Shown here in pieces: positions 1 to 5,908 of a stretch of 6,848 bases of DNA. The translations under genes and the position numbers were made by a program. The notes below the pieces were generated by a model that did not search any database, was not told the origin of the DNA, and saw nothing but the letters and a program-made list of their open reading frames with translations. The stretch is taken from positions 1 to 6,848 of the forward strand of contig JAKAAS010000092.1 in the NCBI GenBank assembly GCA_021802225.1, in the 5' to 3' direction. Numbering within the stretch: position 1 is the stretch's first letter; each line of letters opens with the position of its first letter. The stretch comes from Bacillota bacterium. Lineage in GTDB: Bacteria; Bacillota_E; Sulfobacillia; Sulfobacillales; Sulfobacillaceae.

Positions 1-1
1 G

Positions 2-1144
2 GGATCGGCGGGACTGCTGATTTTGCAGTCCGCTGCTCTGGCATCGGGTATATTGTTTCTCGGCTGGTGGATGGCGCGCTATTCTCTGCCAAGGAAGCTG
101 CGGTGGGCGATTTGGGTTCTCTATAGCGTCTATCCTGCCATATTGGGGTCGGCGCTGTTTGACTGGCACCCGGACACCTTGGCCATCCCCGCATTTTTTT
201 ACGCCGCCTGGGCTGTGGAAACTCGGCATGTACGACAATTTTGGGTGGCAGTATTTCTAATGCTGCTGACTAAGACCACTGCTGGATTGGTTGTTATCGG
301 ACTGGCGGGGCCTTGGGCTATGCGCCGCCAGTGGCGCACGGCCTTATTCAGCATCGCCGTGGGGCTGGCGGTGGGACTGGGGGAAGTCTTATGGCTATTT
401 CCCTTGATCACAGGCCACCAGATGGCTTTGTGGCAACCGTTTTACGGGTGGATTTCCCCATCGCCGGGAGGGGGAATTCTGCAGCTTGTCACGCATCCCC
501 AGATTATTGCCGGAACCCTGATGCATACCCGCTCCCTCTTTAACTTTTTTGTTTTGACGGCTGGGGTGGGATTTCTGCCAGCGGTCTGGACATTCTTTGA
601 AGGAGGATGGGCGTGGCCCGTCTGGATCGTCATGGTCTTCAACGTCCTTTCATCTTTCAGCCACCAATCCAATCCCTTCACCCAGTACGCTCTCCCCGTG
701 GCCCCCTTTCTGTTTATTGGACTCGTCATCGTGGCCGCACACTTTCCGCGCCGGCCCGCCAGCACCATTCTTCCCTGGGTCTTGGCCGCATTCTGCCTGG
801 CGAGCTGGTTCTATTTCGCGAAGCCCGTAACCTGGTATGCCCGCACCCCGGAAACCGCACTTAAGAGCGTCAGCGAACTCATTCCCCCAGCCGCTCCCCT
901 CTACGGACAAAACAGCACACTGGCCCTGCTGGCGACGCGCAACGACCTCTACCTGCTGCCTCTGCCCAAGACTGCCTCTATCCGCCCGGGCACCTATGTG
1001 CTCTTAAACGAACGCGTGAACCCTATAAATCAGGTGACTGCTCCTTCTATGGTCTTGGACACGGTTCACCCTCTCCAAGATTGCCCCCGCCAGTGGCAGG
1101 AACTGCGCCACCAGGGACCTGTCTGGCTGTTCCGGCGCCTTTAA
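2..1144 (+). CDS. DUF2079 family polytopic membrane protein (5' partial)
   Basis: The frame is open to the left edge, so the N-terminus is missing. The first possible start inside the window is a TTG at 23, but residues upstream of it (GSAGLLI) fit the family's helix and I take the gene to begin outside. About seven to eight hydrophobic segments are visible, followed by a soluble C-terminal tail of about 100 residues. The stretch LFDWHPDTLAIP followed by a charged loop and LLLTKTTAGL matches the conserved core of DUF2079, where a D-x-H-P motif sits after a membrane helix. The tail (PPAAPLYGQNSTLALLATRNDLYLLP) resembles the family's C-terminal domain. DUF2079 proteins are integral membrane proteins with some resemblance to GT-C glycosyltransferases; their substrate is unknown and I assign none. 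The TAA stop is followed by about 100 bp and then the convergent lipoprotein gene. Confidence 0.8.
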   Translation, partial: GSAGLLILQSAALASGILFLGWWMARYSLPRKLRWAIWVLYSVYPAILGSALFDWHPDTLAIPAFFYAAWAVETRHVRQFWVAVFLMLLTKTTAGLVVIGLAGPWAMRRQWRTALFSIAVGLAVGLGEVLWLFPLITGHQMALWQPFYGWISPSPGGGILQLVTHPQIIAGTLMHTRSLFNFFVLTAGVGFLPAVWTFFEGGWAWPVWIVMVFNVLSSFSHQSNPFTQYALPVAPFLFIGLVIVAAHFPRRPASTILPWVLAAFCLASWFYFAKPVTWYARTPETALKSVSELIPPAAPLYGQNSTLALLATRNDLYLLPLPKTASIRPGTYVLLNERVNPINQVTAPSMVLDTVHPLQDCPRQWQELRHQGPVWLFRRL

Positions 1145-1217
1145 TCAAGAGAGCGGCTACACTGCTGGAGTTTGGTTTGCAGGGTCTCATCTGACTTTCC
1201 AGACCTTAGCGGGGGAA

Positions 1218-1253
1218 GGCGCTTCAGATGGCGGGTGCTCCCGCTCAAGCGCC
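1218..1253. terminator. possible bidirectional terminator hairpin
   Basis: Between the two convergent genes, GGCGCTT (1218-1224) pairs with AAGCGCC (1247-1253). Inside it GCGGG (1231-1235) pairs with CCCGC (1240-1244) over a TGCT loop. It overlaps the stop codon of the lipoprotein gene. Position and symmetry suit a shared terminator, but neither side has a T-run, so an intrinsic terminator is not proven. Confidence 0.3.
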
Positions 1254-2147
1254 AAGCCCAGTGATCGTCTGGACATTGCCATAAGCGGAGGTGCCCACTA
1301 CGGCATACAGGTCCTTGCCGTTGGCATTCATGAGGATTTGGCGGCTGGCAGCCGGGGCTGGGAGCACTCTCAGCACGCTTTCTGTGGCAAGCGATACCAC
1401 AGCAATATTGCGAACCGGGCCCCGTCCTTTCAGTGCGTAGAGGAGGGTGCCTTGCGGGTTGAGCGCCAGACTGTACCCAGACTGCCCAACCACAAATTGG
1501 GTTAAGGCCGGATGCGGAGAGGCCACTGGCCATTCGGTGACCTGCCCCGCGCTGGTGAGGGTGTAGACATGAGCGCCTTTGGGGCCGGGAGCCAAGCTCA
1601 CCGTGGAAGAGGGCACGGCCCATGTGGCCGTGGGCTTCGTAGCGAGGAGTGGCACGACTCCCGCCATGACCTTCGTGGAAGTTTGGTACAGCACAAAGAG
1701 ATGCTGTCCATGAGGTCCCGCGGTGGCGTCCAGCACGGGGCCCGGCAGCGGGCAGAGTGCCTGCACTTTGGCATACGGAGCACTGAGCCACTGGACGGTT
1801 CCAGACTTGGCAGTGGCCAGCCCCACAGCCAGCGTCTGATTTTTCAGCAGAGCCACGGTGCGGCTGGCGGCGGGTAGAGGGAGTCCGTGGCCTATGGTGT
1901 GCTGTCCCAGCAGCAAGGGAAAGAGAGCCTGGGTTTGGGGCGACCCCGCAAGTACCCACAGGGTGCCTTGAGACGGACCCGCTGCCGATTCGGTGCCCGC
2001 CGGAGTAGGATAAATGTGGAGGATTGCGCTTTTGACGACCGGGGCACGGGTGACGGGAGGCGCAGCGCTCTGACCGCACCCAGCTAGGGCTGTACTGATA
2101 ATCAGGGCGCCTAGCGTCGCGGTTGCCATACTGCCTAATTGCGGCAT
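1245..2147 (-). CDS. predicted secreted lipoprotein with beta-propeller-like repeats
   Basis: A 300-aa protein. The N-terminus has a hydrophobic stretch (ATLGALIISTALAGC) ending in a lipobox LAGC at residues 21-24, so Cys24 would be lipidated and the protein anchored outside the cytoplasmic membrane. After a Pro/Ala-rich linker, repeated units of the type small-hydrophobic-x-P-x-G-x-x-L/V-Y-x-L follow (SLAPGPKGAHVYTL, SLALNPQGTLLYAL, ILMNANGKDLYAVV). This is the pattern of YVTN/lactonase-type beta-propeller blades. The ligand and role are unknown. The ATG at 2147 is preceded by GAGAGG at an 11-nt gap; Met7 is an alternative start. Oddly, the signal peptide has no Lys or Arg before its hydrophobic core. 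The gene stands alone, convergent with the DUF2079 gene. Confidence 0.75.
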   Translation of the reverse strand: MPQLGSMATATLGALIISTALAGCGQSAAPPVTRAPVVKSAILHIYPTPAGTESAAGPSQGTLWVLAGSPQTQALFPLLLGQHTIGHGLPLPAASRTVALLKNQTLAVGLATAKSGTVQWLSAPYAKVQALCPLPGPVLDATAGPHGQHLFVLYQTSTKVMAGVVPLLATKPTATWAVPSSTVSLAPGPKGAHVYTLTSAGQVTEWPVASPHPALTQFVVGQSGYSLALNPQGTLLYALKGRGPVRNIAVVSLATESVLRVLPAPAASRQILMNANGKDLYAVVGTSAYGNVQTITGLGA

Positions 2148-2343
2148 AATCTGTTCATCCTCTCATGATGTTTTCCATGGGAATCGCTGCAGCCATGACG
2201 GCTGGCGGGAAGCACAGCCTGCTGCTGCAGAGGCTTCCCCCATTAACATTAGTGGTCGCACACATAGCCGGTAAATTGGTGAACGGTTTACACATTTTAT
2301 TTTCGACAGCCGCTCCCATATTTCCTGCATAACTGGGAAACTC
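2148..2343. other. AT-richer gap upstream of the lipoprotein gene, no convincing gene
   Basis: This stretch holds the 5' region of the minus-strand lipoprotein gene and ends at the left inverted repeat at 2344. A plus-strand ORF of 55 codons (2165-2332) and a minus-strand ORF of 95 codons (2155-2442) are open. Neither has a good ribosome binding site or a recognisable motif, and the minus one runs across the inverted repeat, so I call neither. No clear sigma-A promoter with both boxes was found for the lipoprotein gene. Confidence 0.5.
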
Positions 2344-2386
2344 CTGAGGCATCCCCAGTTTTGGTCCTGAAATAGTCGGAATTTTT
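2344..2386 (+). repeat. left terminal inverted repeat of the IS10-like element
   Basis: CTGAGGCATCCCCAGTTTT at 2344-2362 is the inverse of 5954-5972 with two mismatches. A second shared motif, CGGAATTTTT, lies at 2377-2386 here and, inverted, at 5912-5921 at the other end. Two shared motifs in the same order and orientation argue for true transposon ends rather than chance. IS10 ends likewise have an AT-rich block just inside the terminal repeat. Confidence 0.65.
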
Positions 2387-2544
2387 CGCAAAGATGTTAT
2401 TGGATATGTCAACACTTTTATTTTGGGGACAAATATTGGCATATGCCCAGGTGGATTACCTGCAGGAATATGGCATTATATCCCTGCCAACCACTACCAA
2501 TTCCATAGCTGCGGTGCCCCAATTCCTGAGCGGCTCCTCCTGAC
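2387..2544 (+). other. AT-rich leader-like segment with a doubtful 49-codon ORF
   Basis: This would be the leader of the IS10-like element left of the IS110 insertion. An ORF 2394-2543 (starts MLLDMSTLLFWGQILAYAQV) reads like a real peptide but has no ribosome binding site, no known motif and ends just before the GC-rich hairpin region, so I do not call a gene. The jump in composition near 2545 is the best visual hint for the junction with the IS110 unit. Confidence 0.3.
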
Positions 2545-2674
2545 TTACACGGGCTCGTACGCCCCAGATGTTGATCCGAGCTTCAGCGGGGGCCCCGCGA
2601 GGGGCCGGGGGTTGGACCAATCTTTGCGACAGGCTCGAGGCCTAGGAATTTGGCGGTCTCCCCCGGTGGTGATC
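2545..2674 (-). ncRNA. candidate bridge (guide) RNA region 3' of the IS110 transposase
   Basis: IS110-family recombinases are known to use a structured bridge RNA from the non-coding end: 5' of the gene in the IS110 group, 3' in the IS1111 group. Here the 5' side is occupied by an ORF, so the 3' side is a likely place. CCGGGGG (2605-2611) pairs with CCCCCGG (2660-2666) around a 48-nt loop. GGCCCC (2591-2596) pairs with GGGGCC (2601-2606) over GCGA. GGGC (2551-2554) pairs with GCCC (2561-2564). The RNA's boundaries, strand and guide loops are inferred, not seen. Confidence 0.35.
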
Positions 2675-4072
2675 TCAGTGAGTCCGTGTCGTCATGAATT
2701 GGGACCAGGTGGCTTCCGCGGTTCGCCGGTGAGCCACCGTATGAACCTTTGGCCGCCAGTCGGCGGCCAAAGCTGGGCCGTTCCACGTCGGTGGCGCAAA
2801 CACCTGATGATGCGCCAGCATCGCCCACCAAATGCGGACCAGCTTATGGGCAGCCACCACGTCAATTTGCCGCCGAGTTAGGCCCCGCTCCCGAAAGCGG
2901 TCCGCCAGGGCCAGAAAGTAGGCGTTTTGATGGGCGGGCTCGATGACCATCGAGCCGGCTTGGCAGAGCGCTGCCCGAAACCAGCGACTGCCTTGATAGC
3001 TGATCGCCCCATAGTGATCGGGCCGCTTGCCACTGCCGCTGATAGTCGGGTCGAGGCCTCCGTATTTGACGAGTTTTTTGGGACTGGTCGCATGGGTGAG
3101 CGTCCTCCATTCGCCATAGACATCCGCTGCTGTGATCACGCCGATTCCGGGCGTGGTCAACCATACCACCGCCTCCGTCTGGACCAACAGGGCCTCTTGA
3201 TCCTGCTCATAGCGGGCCACGAGGGTGCTTACTGCGCTATACAGTTCGTATAGCCGCTCAAGATGCGCCCGCCAGACGGGCGCCACTTCGTCGGGTACGG
3301 GAAAGGCCCGGCCTGCGGCGGTCCAAATGCGATCCAACGTCGATTCGGGCAACCGGAGTTTTTCCCGGCGATTCAGGAGCGAGAGGTCCGCTCGCTGGAA
3401 TTGCCGATAGTCCTGAGGGAGCGGGAGTTCCCGTATCCAAATCCGACCGGATCGACTCCAAAGGTCGAGGAGGGGCGTCGGGGTAACGCCCGGATCGTCG
3501 TCTTGAAACCCCTGATATTCCAAAAACGTCTGGTCGACCACGCTCCGAATGAGATTCTTGATCCGCGTCTGCTGATGCACCATGATCCGTCGCGACCGAC
3601 TGACCGCCCGGAGAGCGGCGGGAATGCCGGAAATCAGGGGTTGCTCCGATCCCCGCGCGTTGAGCACACAGCGGGCAATCGCCATCAAATCAATGGGGTC
3701 GGTCTTTGACCGGCGATGGTCTGCTTGCCGTTCTTCCGCGGTCATGGTGGTGCTCAGGAGCCGTACGGCCCAGCCGTGCGCGGCCAATTGCCGCACCACG
3801 GGTTCGTGATAGCGGCCGGTCGGTTCGATGCCGACGATGACCTGGGTCGCGCCCACCTGGACTCGCCAGGTCTCGGCTCTTTGAATGACCGTTTGCACCC
3901 CCAATTGATGCGGACCAAAGACAAACGGCGCTTCCAAAATGGTCCCTTGGTAATCGCAGATGAGCGCCTTCGGATTGTACTTGGCCATATCAATGGCCAC
4001 AATGAGCGTGGTCGGCGTGACCCGCGTCGTCGCGGGATCCTGACGCCGGTGAATCGTGCTATACTGTGCCAT
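2675..4072 (-). CDS. IS110-family transposase (DEDD recombinase)
   Basis: A 465-aa protein. The N-terminal DEDD (RuvC-like) domain shows IVAIDMAK (Asp28), GIEPTGRYH (Glu83) and RRSKTDPID (Asp125, Asp128). The C-terminal IS110/IS116/IS902 domain starts at LTTPGIGVITAADVYGEW, about residue 320, and includes KYGGLDPTISGSGKR, where Ser345 or Ser347 would be the conserved catalytic serine. It excises and inserts the element as a circle, guided by RNA. I chose the ATG at 4072 because it has GGAGGG with a 7-nt gap; an ATG 105 nt further up (4177) gives an Arg/Lys-rich extension that only overlaps the RHH-like ORF. It is longer than many family members (commonly about 300-420 aa). The frame is intact and all catalytic residues are present, so it may be active. 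Confidence 0.93.
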   Translation of the reverse strand: MAQYSTIHRRQDPATTRVTPTTLIVAIDMAKYNPKALICDYQGTILEAPFVFGPHQLGVQTVIQRAETWRVQVGATQVIVGIEPTGRYHEPVVRQLAAHGWAVRLLSTTMTAEERQADHRRSKTDPIDLMAIARCVLNARGSEQPLISGIPAALRAVSRSRRIMVHQQTRIKNLIRSVVDQTFLEYQGFQDDDPGVTPTPLLDLWSRSGRIWIRELPLPQDYRQFQRADLSLLNRREKLRLPESTLDRIWTAAGRAFPVPDEVAPVWRAHLERLYELYSAVSTLVARYEQDQEALLVQTEAVVWLTTPGIGVITAADVYGEWRTLTHATSPKKLVKYGGLDPTISGSGKRPDHYGAISYQGSRWFRAALCQAGSMVIEPAHQNAYFLALADRFRERGLTRRQIDVVAAHKLVRIWWAMLAHHQVFAPPTWNGPALAADWRPKVHTVAHRRTAEATWSQFMTTRTH

Positions 4073-4370
4073 GAAAGGACCCTCCCTTCTTCGGGAATTG
4101 GTAGTGGGTCCTTTCTTCTTTCGTCTCTGGGGCCGCCTTTTCCTGTCCCGTGAGGTTGGTAATCTCTGCGTCCTCATACCAGATCGCCGGGGGATCGGTC
4201 AGCGGGACCTCATGGGTGATTGCCCATTGGCCCACGACTTGACGGACAAAGGCGCTCAGGGATTGAGACAGGGGGCAGGCTCGCAAAAGTTGATAGTATT
4301 CCGCGTCAGACCAATGTACGGTCACCCGATGACGGCGCCGCGCGGCGCCGTCGCGTAGGAATTCTTCCAT
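4059..4370 (-). CDS. small ribbon-helix-helix-like protein, upstream of and overlapping the IS110 transposase
   Basis: A 103-aa protein. Residues 13-50 look like a ribbon-helix-helix (CopG/MetJ type) fold: a basic strand RRRHRVTVHWS (11-21), a helix DAEYYQLLRACPL (22-34), a short turn, and a helix SLSAFVRQVVGQWA (37-50). Dimers of such domains insert the strand into the DNA major groove. The C-terminal half (about 51-103) is charged and probably unstructured. The ATG at 4370 has AGGAG with a 10-nt gap. The TAG stop (4059-4061) lies 14 nt inside the transposase gene. A regulator of transposition or a cofactor for it is inferred from position only. It could instead be a host gene into which the element inserted, but the overlap and the coupled hairpin speak for a two-gene unit. 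Confidence 0.55.
   Translation of the reverse strand: MEEFLRDGAARRRHRVTVHWSDAEYYQLLRACPLSQSLSAFVRQVVGQWAITHEVPLTDPPAIWYEDAEITNLTGQEKAAPETKEERTHYQFPKKGGSFHGTV
4073..4115 (-). promoter_or_regulatory. hairpin sequestering the ribosome binding site of the IS110 transposase
   Basis: On the minus strand GAAAGGACCC (4115-4106) pairs perfectly with GGGTCCTTTC (4082-4073), which ends directly at the ATG (4072). Inside, TCCC (4096-4093) pairs with GGGA (4086-4083) over GAAGAA. The Shine-Dalgarno GGAGG (4085-4081) is therefore held in double strand. The whole hairpin lies within the upstream RHH-like ORF, whose stop is past the ATG, so ribosomes translating that ORF would open it. Hairpins that hide transposase start sites from read-through transcripts are known from other insertion sequences. 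Confidence 0.65.
4331..4352. repeat. perfect 22-bp palindrome inside the RHH-like ORF
   Basis: GACGGCGCCGC and its exact inverse meet at 4341/4342. It covers codons 7-14 of the RHH-like ORF (the Asp-Gly-Ala-Ala-Arg-Arg-Arg stretch). As DNA it could be an operator for a dimeric RHH protein. As RNA it would make a 9-bp stem about 18 nt after the start codon. Confidence 0.5.
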
Positions 4371-4412
4371 ATTCCATCATCTCCTGGGGTGGACGATGGT
4401 CCGACGGGCGTT

Positions 4413-4430
4413 TCGCGACGAAAGTCGCGA
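4413..4430 (+). repeat. hairpin TCGCGAC-GAAA-GTCGCGA upstream of the RHH-like ORF
   Basis: A perfect 7-bp stem with a GAAA tetraloop on the plus strand. It lies in the non-coding flank between the RHH-like ORF and the IS10-like transposase, likely near the left end of the IS110 unit. If transcribed on the plus strand it would be a stable GNRA hairpin; its role is unknown. Confidence 0.5.
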
Positions 4431-4512
4431 CCGGGGGGGCCTTCTGTCGAGACTCATGCCTAAGGATCGGCCTGGAAACCCTTCTCCCGTCAGCCTTATA
4501 GAAATTTCACAC

Positions 4513-4521
4513 TTATCCACA
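4513..4521 (+). promoter_or_regulatory. perfect DnaA-box sequence in the leader of the IS10-like transposase
   Basis: TTATCCACA equals the strong DnaA-box consensus. It lies 82 bp before the transposase ATG. IS50, also of the IS4 family, has a DnaA box in its outside end, so a functional site is conceivable. A 9-mer match on either strand is expected by chance about once in twenty windows of this size, so the call is tentative. Confidence 0.3.
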
Positions 4522-4602
4522 ACCCGGGATGATAGTATCAGGAAATGGTGGCTACTCTGTCGAAGAAGTAAGTACCAACAAACGACTTCGAGGAGGACCA
4601 CC

Positions 4603-5738
4603 ATGTTCAATTTGCAGTCTATCACATTATACTTTGGGACGCACGGAACGCTACGAAAATCTCAACGGACCACGTTGGCGGCATTGGTGTGGGCGTTGGT
4701 TCGACAGCCGTTGTTAGGCATCGCCGCGATGGGCCATAGTTTGGCTATGGCCCATACCACCTCCGCCAAACATGCGATTAAACGGGTGGATCGGTTCTTG
4801 GGCAATACCCGGATCGACTTAGAGGTCGCCTGTGGCGACCTCATCGCGACCGTCATCGACACGGCGAAAGAAGTGCATTTGACTCTGGATTGGACCGATC
4901 CGAAAACCAAAGATGGGCGCTTTCAAACCCTGAGTTGCAATGTGCGCGCCCATGGGCGCGCGTTGCCCATTGCTTGGGTCACCGTCCGGAAAGACCAACT
5001 CAAGCACCACATGCGGGAGTATGAACAGGCTTTATGCACGCGCGTGGCGCGGCTGATGCCGTCCTCCTGCCATGTCATCTTGTTAGCCGATCGGGGCTTT
5101 GCGACTGTCAAGTTTTTTCGTGTCCTTGATGGGCTCGGGTGGGATTGGGTCATTCGCAGCAAAGGCAATATCCTGGTAGACCTGGCGAACCACTGGCATC
5201 CATTAGTATTACTCGGCCAAACGCGTCCCGTCACATTAGACACGCTCATACGGTACGGAAAAAACGCCGAAGGAGGAGCCTACGCGGGCCGACTCGTCGT
5301 GTATGCCGACGCTCAGCATCGCGATCCCTGGTTTCTGATGGTGTCTGCGGGGTTGGCCGGCCGTTCGTGGGGACAGATTGTGGCCACGTATGGGCAGCGA
5401 TTTACGTGTGAAGAGTCCTATAAAGACCAAAAAATGATCCGTTTGCCGGTTTTCACATGGATTGCGTCAAGTTAGGGACGGCCGACCGGTGGGATCGTTT
5501 ATGGCTGGTCTTTGCGTGGGCGTATTATTGGTTGAATATCGCCGGAAGGAGTGTGGAAGTCCAAGGGGAAGCGCGCCATTGGCGCGCCAACACCGAGAAG
5601 AAACGCACGCACGCGTTGTGGCGTTTGGGTCGTTGGGGGTTAGAGCACCATGACTTGACATGGCGCGACATTATCCGGCAGCAAGACGGGTTTCGCAAGC
5701 AAATTCCGCCGATCGGAGACACCGCGATGCCGACGTAA
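4603..5738 (+). CDS. IS10-group (IS4 family) DDE transposase, split by a -1 frameshift
   Basis: The start ATG 4603 has AGGAGG (4591-4596) with a 6-nt gap. The zero frame gives 290 aa ending at 5475; the -1 frame continues from the A6 tract at 5429-5434 to the stop at 5738, for a joined product of 378 aa. Motifs: LDWTD (Asp96), LLADRGF (Asp163), and the signature Y263-(2)-R266-(3)-E270-(6)-K277. From memory, IS10 transposase shares the pattern KHNIKRIDRLLGN (here KHAIKRVDRFLGN), VDWSD, SDAGF, IEETFRDLK and, in the shifted part, ANT-x-x-x-R (here ANTEKKR). The zero frame stops 13 codons after the YREK lysine, so without recoding the alpha-helical C-terminus (about 100 aa) is lost. The cause is either a programmed frameshift or a lost A. 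Cut-and-paste transposition of the element is its expected role. Confidence 0.88.
4729..4755 (+). repeat. 11-bp perfect hairpin within the IS10-like transposase gene
   Basis: ATGGGCCATAG (4729-4739) and CTATGGCCCAT (4745-4755) are exact inverses separated by TTTGG. They encode part of the segment AAMGHSLAMAHTT. The stem begins 126 nt after the start codon's A and would be very stable in the mRNA. Confidence 0.55.
5428..5435 (+). promoter_or_regulatory. possible -1 slippery site (C followed by A6) in the IS10-like transposase
   Basis: Zero-frame codons are CAA AAA ATG. A P-site tRNA-Lys on AAA (5431-5433) can re-pair fully on AAA (5430-5432), after which the next codon is AAT and the IS10-like C-terminus follows in frame. 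No clear downstream stem or upstream Shine-Dalgarno-like stimulator was seen, so simple loss of one A from an A7 tract explains it equally well. Confidence 0.4.
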
Positions 5739-5763
5739 AGCCCGCCGGCGCGGCCCATCGTCC

Positions 5764-5781
5764 CGAGCCCACCCGGGCTCG
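5764..5781 (+). terminator. hairpin after the IS10-like transposase, possible terminator
   Basis: CGAGCCC (5764-5770) pairs with GGGCTCG (5775-5781) over ACCC, 26 bp after the stop of the shifted frame. What follows is GAAAAG rather than a T-run, so it is at best a weak intrinsic terminator or an mRNA 3' stabiliser. Confidence 0.35.
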
Positions 5782-5872
5782 AAAAGACACCATGAGACCG
5801 GGTGGGCGTGAGCATGCGCTCATTCGGATGAGTCTGCCCAAATAGGCATCAGACCTGCGGCATTCATGGCTC

Positions 5873-5889
5873 CGCGGCATTTTGCCGCG
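5873..5889. repeat. hairpin CGCGGCA-TTT-TGCCGCG near the right end of the IS10-like element
   Basis: A perfect 7-bp inverted repeat with a 3-nt loop, about 85 bp inside the right terminus. The 234 bp between the transposase stop and the right end hold this and the hairpin at 5764 but no ORF worth calling. In IS10 the transposase ends close to the terminus, so this 3' segment is unusually long. Confidence 0.45.
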
Positions 5890-5908
5890 ACCGCAGCGAG
5901 AAATGCTC

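Larger units (their letters stand above)
2545..4450 (-). mobile_element. IS110-family element carrying a transposase and an RHH-like ORF (ends approximate)
   Basis: The unit contains a DEDD transposase (2675-4072) and an overlapping upstream ORF (4059-4370), with GC-rich structured DNA on both flanks. The IS110 family lacks long terminal repeats and usually makes at most a tiny core duplication, so the borders cannot be read directly. I place the right end (low coordinates) near the composition change at about 2545 and the left end somewhere between 4380 and 4500. The unit sits between the left end and the transposase of the IS10-like element, which suggests it inserted there. Confidence 0.6.

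Noticed and set aside
1141..2079. 312-aa minus-strand ORF
   Set aside because: Its composition (Arg, His, Pro, Cys, Ser rich) is that of an out-of-frame reading of the lipoprotein gene, which has a lipobox and repeats.
2423..2881. 152-aa plus-strand ORF
   Set aside because: It runs antisense into the well-supported IS110 transposase and has no family features; probably chance.
3263..4153. Plus-strand ORFs of 148 and 145 aa
   Set aside because: They are antisense to the IS110 transposase in a GC-rich gene and show no recognisable domain.
4073..4177. Longer start (ATG 4177) for the IS110 transposase
   Set aside because: The extra 35 residues are very basic, lie over the RHH-like ORF and hairpin, and the ATG at 4072 has a proper ribosome binding site.
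4396..4602. In-frame extension of the IS10-like transposase upstream of 4603
   Set aside because: The translation is Arg/Ser rich and unlike the family, while ATG 4603 has an excellent AGGAGG at 6 nt.
4456..5849. ATGCCTA (4456-4462) and TAGGCAT (5843-5849) as terminal repeats of the IS4-family element
   Set aside because: Only 7 bases match exactly and no flanking duplication was found. The 19-bp pair at 2344 and 5972 is longer and matches the IS10 type of the transposase.
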